Below are positions 6,734 through 10,037 of a DNA stretch of 10,037 nucleotides, in pieces; positions within the stretch are counted from its first letter, which is position 1; each line of letters begins with the position of its first letter. The notes beneath the pieces are model-generated. The model saw only the letters and a list, made by a program, of their open reading frames with translations. It did not search any database and was not told the origin of the DNA. The stretch spans positions 1-10,037 of the forward strand of contig CABPWH010000064.1 of the NCBI GenBank assembly GCA_902461085.1. The letters run 5' to 3'. Source of the stretch: an uncultured Collinsella sp. (GTDB lineage: Bacteria; Actinomycetota; Coriobacteriia; Coriobacteriales; Coriobacteriaceae). The position numbers and the translations under genes were made by a program.

Positions 6734-6739
6734 TATAGT
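6734..6739 (+). promoter_or_regulatory. Probable -10 box for tRNA-Pro
   Basis: TATAGT lies 8 bases before the mature tRNA start, which would give an almost leaderless transcript. No good -35 hexamer stands 16-18 bases upstream, so the promoter is only half supported. Read-through from ispE is an alternative. Confidence 0.4.
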
Positions 6740-6747
6740 CGAGCTAA

Positions 6748-6824
6748 CGGGTTGTGGCTCAGTTTGGTAGAGCACTGCGTTCGGGACGCAGGGGTCGCTG
6801 GTTCAAATCCAGTCAACCCGACCA
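6748..6824 (+). tRNA. tRNA-Pro (anticodon CGG)
   Basis: The 77-base gene folds as a complete cloverleaf. The acceptor stem CGGGTTG pairs with CAACCCG. The D stem is GCTC/GAGC. The anticodon stem CTGCG/CGCAG encloses the loop TTCGGGA with anticodon CGG at 6782-6784, which reads the CCG proline codon. The T stem GCTGG/CCAGT surrounds TTCAAAT. The discriminator A is followed by an encoded CCA end (6822-6824). A strong terminator begins 10 bases later, so it is probably transcribed as a single-tRNA unit. Confidence 0.97.
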
Positions 6825-6834
6825 GAGCATGAGG

Positions 6835-6863
6835 AGGGACCGCTTCTTGCGGTCCCTTTTTTT
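6835..6863 (+). terminator. Rho-independent terminator of tRNA-Pro
   Basis: AGGGACCGC (6835-6843) and GCGGTCCCT (6849-6857) form a perfect 9-base-pair stem around loop TTCTT, followed by seven T (6857-6863). This is a textbook strong terminator. It separates the tRNA from tatA. Confidence 0.93.
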
Positions 6864-6871
6864 AGCTAGTG

Positions 6872-6900
6872 TTGTGATACCGCGATACCCGCGGTATACT
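6872..6900 (+). promoter_or_regulatory. tatA promoter with an internal palindrome
   Basis: TTGTGA (6872-6877) and TATACT (6895-6900) are spaced by 17 bases, close to sigma-70 consensus. The spacer carries an 8-base inverted repeat, ATACCGCG (6877-6884) and CGCGGTAT (6890-6897), with a 5-base centre. It overlaps the end of the -35 box and half of the -10 box. The position would suit a repressor operator; no regulator is identified. Confidence 0.65.
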
Positions 6901-6936
6901 CATTCGAGCTTGTCTCGCTGTATTGTGGAGGTCTAC

Positions 6937-7212
6937 ATGTTTGGACTGAGGGCTCCTGAGCTCATCATTATTCTCGTCGTTGTCCTGATTATCTTCGGGC
7001 CCAAGAACCTGCCGAAGCTCGGCAAGTCCCTCGGCTCTACCGTCAAGAATATCCGTGAGGGTATGGAGGGCGACGATAAGGCCGAGACCAAGCAGGCCGA
7101 GGAGGTCGTGGTCGAGCAGTCCGAGGAGGACAAGGAGATCGCTGAGCTCGAGGCCAAGCTCGCTGCTGCCAAGAAGAAGCAGGCAGAGGACAGCGACGCG
7201 GACGCAGAGTAG
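6937..7212 (+). CDS. tatA: Sec-independent translocase protein TatA
   Basis: TatA forms the pore of the twin-arginine pathway, which exports folded proteins across the cytoplasmic membrane. The 91-residue protein has the standard plan. There is a short N-terminus, a single hydrophobic helix at about residues 8-20 (PELIIILVVVLIIF), the FGP hinge (20-22), and an amphipathic helix with the family pattern NLPKLGKSLG (24-33). A charged Glu/Lys-rich tail with coiled-coil character follows (about 63-82). The ATG at 6937 is chosen because GGAGG (6927-6931) lies 5 bases upstream and the protein then begins MFGLRAPELI. A longer reading back into the tRNA gene is not real. No tatC or tatB is adjacent. 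It could be called TatA/E; the short polar tail argues against TatB. Confidence 0.93.
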   Translation: MFGLRAPELIIILVVVLIIFGPKNLPKLGKSLGSTVKNIREGMEGDDKAETKQAEEVVVEQSEEDKEIAELEAKLAAAKKKQAEDSDADAE

Positions 7213-7237
7213 TCCCATCCCTTTGGGGTGAGCACCT

Positions 7238-7270
7238 GACCGGCTTGCCCGCAGGCTAGCCGGTCTTTTT
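7238..7270 (+). terminator. Rho-independent terminator of tatA
   Basis: GACCGGCT (7238-7245) pairs with AGCCGGTC (7258-7265). Inside, GCC (7247-7249) pairs with GGC (7254-7256) around a CGCA loop, after one T-T mismatch. Five T follow at 7266-7270. tatA therefore appears to be a single-gene transcription unit. Confidence 0.9.
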
Positions 7271-7318
7271 CGTTTTGTTGACAGTTGATTGTTTGATCAG
7301 AGTTGGGGAGATATCCGT

Positions 7319-7789
7319 ATGGACGCAAGCCAGATCGTACTGACCGCTGAGGGCCGCCAGAAGCTCGTCGAGGAGCTCGCTTGGCGTGAGGGCGATTACG
7401 CCAAGGAGATCGTCGAGGACATCAAGGAAGCCCGCGCGTTCGGCGACCTTTCGGAGAACTCCGAGTACGACGCCGCTAAGGACAAGCAGGCCCAGAACGC
7501 CGCTCGTATTGCCGAGATCCAGGCCATCCTCGCCAACGCTCAGGTTGCTGCCACCACGGGCGACCTGACCGTCTCCATCGGTTCCACCGTTTCGCTGATT
7601 GATCCCAACGGCGAGGTCATGGAAGTCACGCTCGTTGGTACCACCGAGACCAACTCGCTCGAGCACAAGATTTCCAACGAGTCTCCGGTCGGTCACGCCA
7701 TCATCGGTCACGGCGAGGGCGACTCCGTCGAGGTCGTTACGCCTTCCGGCAAGACTCGCGTCTACACCATCGCCAAGATCGCACGCTAG
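7319..7789 (+). CDS. greA: Transcription elongation factor GreA
   Basis: GreA enters the secondary channel of RNA polymerase and stimulates cleavage of backtracked transcripts. The 156-residue protein matches the usual length. Its N-terminal coiled coil (about 8-76) has the acidic tip GDLSENSEYDAAKDKQ (42-57), with Asp43 and Glu46 at the positions that hold the catalytic Mg. The C-terminal FKBP-like domain (about 80-156) ends with the typical SPVGHAIIGHGEGDSVEV segment and a short basic tail. The ATG at 7319 has GGGGAG (7305-7310) 8 bases upstream; the TTG at 7289 has no supporting site. A perfect TTGACA at 7278-7283 suggests a promoter between the tatA terminator and greA, but its -10 partner is unclear. 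lysS follows after a terminator, a common greA-lysS order. Confidence 0.96.
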   Translation: MDASQIVLTAEGRQKLVEELAWREGDYAKEIVEDIKEARAFGDLSENSEYDAAKDKQAQNAARIAEIQAILANAQVAATTGDLTVSIGSTVSLIDPNGEVMEVTLVGTTETNSLEHKISNESPVGHAIIGHGEGDSVEVVTPSGKTRVYTIAKIAR

Positions 7790-7793
7790 ACCA

Positions 7794-7850
7794 CGGTCCC
7801 GCGTAAAGGTATGTTTTCGCTCCCTGGGACCGAATCCTGGGGAGCGTTTT
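7794..7850 (+). terminator. Terminator between greA and lysS, with a possible antiterminator arm
   Basis: CGCTCCC (7818-7824) pairs with GGGAGCG (7840-7846). The stem continues inward through two G-U pairs and GGA/TCC to the loop CCGAA, about 12 pairs in all, and TTTT follows (7847-7850). Upstream CGGTCCC (7794-7800) is an exact reverse complement of GGGACCG (7826-7832), which lies within the left arm and loop of the terminator. The two foldings exclude each other. lysS starts 18 bases downstream with no room for a promoter in between, so leakiness or regulated read-through is expected. Confidence 0.75.
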
Positions 7851-7868
7851 AGTTTGAGGAGCTAACTT

Positions 7869-9833
7869 ATGGCAGAGAACCAGAACGCCGCCGATCAGGC
7901 ATCGACGCTCAACGACGAGCGCGCCACCCGCCTGGCCAAGCGCGCCGCCCTGTTCGAGGCGGGCCAGAACCCCTATCCCGAGCACTCTGAGCTTGAGGAC
8001 TACGTCGCCGATATCGAGACTAAGTACGCCGATCTTGCCGATGGTGAGGACACCGAGGATGTCGTGAAGATCGCCGGCCGTGTGGTCGCCAAGCGCGGTC
8101 AGGGCAAGATCATGTTCATCGTCGTGCGCGATGCGACTGCCGAGATTCAACTGTTCTGCCGCATCAACGACATGGACGAGGCTGCCTGGAATACGCTCAA
8201 GGCCCTCGACCTGGGCGACATCCTGGGCGTGACCGGCGTGGTCGTGCGCACCCAGCGCGGCCAGCTTTCCGTTGCTCCTAAGAGCGCGACCCTGCTTGCC
8301 AAGGCCGTTCGTCCGCTGCCCGAGAAGTTCCACGGTCTTTCCGACAAGGAGACCCGCTATCGCCAGCGCTATGTCGACCTGATCGCCAACGACGACGTTC
8401 GCGAGACCTTCCGTAAGCGTTCGCAGATTCTCTCCACCTTCCGTCGCTTTATGGAGTCCGACGGCTACATGGAGGTCGAGACCCCCATCCTGCAGACCAT
8501 CCAGGGCGGCGCTACTGCCAAGCCGTTCATTACCCACTTCAACGCGCTCGATCAGGAGTGCTACCTGCGTATTGCCACCGAGCTGCACCTCAAGCGCTGC
8601 ATCGTCGGTGGTTTTGAGCGCGTGTTCGAGATCGGCCGCATCTTCCGTAACGAGGGCATGGACCTTACCCACAACCCCGAGTTCACCACGATGGAGGCCT
8701 ACCGTGCCTTCTCCGACCTCGAGGGCATGAAGGCACTCGCCCAGGGTGTCATCAAGGCTGCCAACAAGGCCATCGGCAACCCCGAGGTCATCGAGTACCA
8801 GGGCCAGACCATCGACCTTTCTGGTGAGTGGGCCAGCCGTCCCATGACCGACATCGTCTCCGATGTGCTCGGCAAGCAGGTCACCATCGACACGCCGGTC
8901 GAGGAGCTTGCTTCCGCCGCGCGCGAGAAGGGCCTGGAGATTAAGCCCGAGTGGACCGCCGGCAAGATTATCGCCGAGATCTACGATGAGCTGGGCGAGG
9001 ACACCATCGTCAACCCGACCTTCGTGTGCGATTACCCCATCGAGGTCAGCCCGCTTGCCAAGCGTTTTGAGGACGACCCGCGCCTGACGCACCGCTTTGA
9101 GCTGGTTATTTCCGGCCACGAGTACGCCAACGCGTTCTCCGAGCTCAACGACCCGGTCGACCAGGCCGAGCGCTTTGCCGCCCAGATGGCCGAGAAGGCC
9201 GGCGGCGACGATGAGGCCATGGAGTATGACGAGGACTACGTGCGCGCCCTCGAGTACGGTATGCCTCCCGCGGGCGGTATTGGCATTGGTATCGACCGCG
9301 TGGTCATGCTGCTTACCAACCAGGCTTCTATCCGCGACGTGCTGCTGTTCCCGCACATGAAGCCCGAGAAAGGTTTCCAGTCCGGTGCCGCTGCCGCCAA
9401 GGCTGCCGAGGCCGGCAACGCCGCGAGCCCATTCGTTAAGTCGCTTAAGCCCACGCTCGATTACTCCAAGATCGCCGTTGAGCCGCTGTTTGAGGAGTTC
9501 GTCGACTTTGATACCTTCTCCAAGAGCGACTTCCGCGCTGTGAAGGTCAAGGCATGCGAGGCCGTCAAGAAGTCCAAGAAGCTGCTGAACTTTACGCTCG
9601 ACGACGGCACCGGCACCGACCGCACCATCCTCTCCGGTATTCACGCTTATTACGAGCCCGAGGACCTGGTTGGCAAGACCTTGCTCGCCATCACCAACCT
9701 GCCTCCGCGCAAGATGATGGGTATTCCCAGCTGCGGCATGCTGATCAGCGCTGTCCACGAGGAGGAGGGCGAGGAGCGCCTCAACCTGATCCAGCTCGAC
9801 GCCTCCATCCCCGCCGGCGCAAAGATGTACTAA
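7869..9833 (+). CDS. lysS: Lysyl-tRNA synthetase (class II) fused to a C-terminal Trbp111/MetRS-type tRNA-binding domain
   Basis: LysS charges tRNA-Lys with lysine in the cytoplasm. Residues 1-500 form a standard class II LysRS. The N-terminal OB-fold anticodon-binding domain spans about 65-145. Motif 1 is around GYMEVETPILQT (199-210), motif 2 around FRNEGMDLTHNPEFT (259-273), and motif 3 is GIGIGIDRVVMLL (470-482), followed by the lineage-typical RDVLLFPHMKPE. The protein then continues past the usual end (about 500). An Ala-rich linker (503-520) leads to residues 545-654, which match the EMAPII/Trbp111 OB fold also found at the C-terminus of bacterial MetRS: FSKSDFRAVKVKACE, LSGIHAYYEPEDLVGK, NLPPRKMMGIPSCGM and a closing SIPAGAKMY. 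GAGGAG (7856-7861) lies 7 bases before the ATG. Total length is 654 residues against about 500 usually. There is no frameshift at the join. Confidence 0.95.
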   Translation: MAENQNAADQASTLNDERATRLAKRAALFEAGQNPYPEHSELEDYVADIETKYADLADGEDTEDVVKIAGRVVAKRGQGKIMFIVVRDATAEIQLFCRINDMDEAAWNTLKALDLGDILGVTGVVVRTQRGQLSVAPKSATLLAKAVRPLPEKFHGLSDKETRYRQRYVDLIANDDVRETFRKRSQILSTFRRFMESDGYMEVETPILQTIQGGATAKPFITHFNALDQECYLRIATELHLKRCIVGGFERVFEIGRIFRNEGMDLTHNPEFTTMEAYRAFSDLEGMKALAQGVIKAANKAIGNPEVIEYQGQTIDLSGEWASRPMTDIVSDVLGKQVTIDTPVEELASAAREKGLEIKPEWTAGKIIAEIYDELGEDTIVNPTFVCDYPIEVSPLAKRFEDDPRLTHRFELVISGHEYANAFSELNDPVDQAERFAAQMAEKAGGDDEAMEYDEDYVRALEYGMPPAGGIGIGIDRVVMLLTNQASIRDVLLFPHMKPEKGFQSGAAAAKAAEAGNAASPFVKSLKPTLDYSKIAVEPLFEEFVDFDTFSKSDFRAVKVKACEAVKKSKKLLNFTLDDGTGTDRTILSGIHAYYEPEDLVGKTLLAITNLPPRKMMGIPSCGMLISAVHEEEGEERLNLIQLDASIPAGAKMY

Positions 9834-9836
9834 CTT

Positions 9837-9923
9837 GTTACGCGGTTCTACGAACCGCGTAACGGCTCGACGCTGCGCGGTCCGCATTTGGGCAATCTGA
9901 CGTTCAACTTCAAGGGCGCGACC
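9837..9923 (+). repeat. Repeat unit A behind lysS, with palindrome copy 2
   Basis: The unit starts 3 bases after the lysS stop. Its head is a palindrome, GTTACGCGGTTC (9837-9848) and GAACCGCGTAAC (9852-9863), with a 3-base loop. A tail follows that starts GACGCTGCGCG (9869-9879), 6 bases after the palindrome. The tail recurs in degenerate form about 94 bases later. No gene is evident. Confidence 0.75.
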
Positions 9924-9928
9924 TAGGT

Positions 9929-10017
9929 GGTTACGCGGGTTTACCAACCCGCGTAACCAGTTGACGCTGCGCGCCGCCCAGGGCGACAATTTGTCATTCA
10001 AAAGGCAAGGCATGACC
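9929..10017 (+). repeat. Repeat unit B, with palindrome copy 3
   Basis: The head is GGTTACGCGGGTT (9929-9941) and AACCCGCGTAACC (9946-9958), a perfect 13-base-pair stem with a TACC loop. The tail again carries GACGCTGCGCG (9963-9973) at the same 6-base offset from the palindrome core as in unit A. Gap-free comparison of the two tails over 54 bases gives about 34 matches by hand count. Confidence 0.75.
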
Positions 10018-10037
10018 AGAAGGTCTATGCCTTGCCT
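10003..10037 (+). terminator. Probable terminator hairpin cut by the window end
   Basis: AGGCAAGGCAT (10003-10013) pairs with ATGCCTTGCCT (10027-10037), and GACC (10014-10017) pairs with GGTC (10022-10025) around loop AGAA, with one bulged T. The stem is about 15 pairs. Bases after 10037 are not visible, so the T-run cannot be confirmed on the + strand. On the - strand it would be followed by TTTT (complement of 10000-10003), so it may work in both directions. Confidence 0.6.

Noticed and set aside
6754..6936. N-terminal extension of tatA reading back through the tRNA-Pro gene and its terminator
   Set aside because: The TatA signature begins at the ATG at 6937 with a good ribosome site, and the extension would be interrupted by a strong terminator.
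7278..7318. Complete promoter for greA
   Set aside because: TTGACA at 7278-7283 is a perfect -35 box, but no acceptable -10 hexamer stands 15-19 bases downstream, so only half a promoter is visible.
7790..7868. T-box riboswitch before lysS
   Set aside because: The gap is under 80 bases and lacks the conserved T-box sequence and specifier stem, so only a simple terminator/antiterminator pair can be proposed.
7737..10013. A very long (758-codon) open frame on the - strand opposite lysS
   Set aside because: It mirrors the strongly biased codons of lysS, its translation is low-complexity and resembles no family, and it runs through the repeat region. It is a shadow of lysS.

Overview
The window is a dense, GC-rich chromosomal segment in which every confident gene lies on the + strand. 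It carries ordinary housekeeping genes: cell wall, RNA processing, nucleotide sanitation, isoprenoid synthesis, a proline tRNA, Tat secretion, transcript cleavage and lysyl-tRNA synthesis. High GC combined with a Firmicutes-like veg-ispE neighbourhood, a MurE without the DAP-type DNPR motif, and the dispersed palindromes suggests an actinobacterium of the class Coriobacteriia, possibly Collinsella. That placement is an inference from gene content and was not tested by a search.

Layout. Positions 2-1351 hold a MurE-type Mur ligase that runs off the left edge. It is followed by a Cof-like HAD phosphatase (1459-2370), glutamate racemase murI (2422-3306), RNase PH rph (3360-4085), RdgB-type dITP/XTP pyrophosphatase (4228-4869) and D-aminoacyl-tRNA deacylase dtd (4873-5319). 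The last two are translationally coupled. A clear promoter near 5406-5435 then drives veg (5503-5799) and ispE (5802-6698), which are also tightly coupled. Next come tRNA-Pro(CGG) with an encoded CCA and a strong terminator, tatA with its own promoter, greA, and a fused lysS (7869-9833). The last 200 bases contain no convincing gene. They hold two degenerate repeat units, each headed by a perfect palindrome, and a further hairpin cut by the window end.

How the genes fit together. murE and murI both serve peptidoglycan synthesis, with MurI supplying D-glutamate. dtd, further along, removes D-amino acids mischarged on tRNA. rph matures tRNA 3' ends, and lysS and the tRNA-Pro belong to translation. 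Rho-independent terminators after tRNA-Pro, tatA and greA divide the right half into short transcription units.

No unknown multi-gene system is visible. The most interesting material is between the genes: a three-copy palindrome (GTTACGCGG-type) whose arms differ by compensatory changes, a tandem repeat behind lysS, overlapping alternative hairpins after rph, a possible terminator/antiterminator switch before lysS, and a palindrome inside the tatA promoter. Among the proteins, the oddest is a lysyl-tRNA synthetase carrying a C-terminal MetRS/Trbp111-type tRNA-binding domain.
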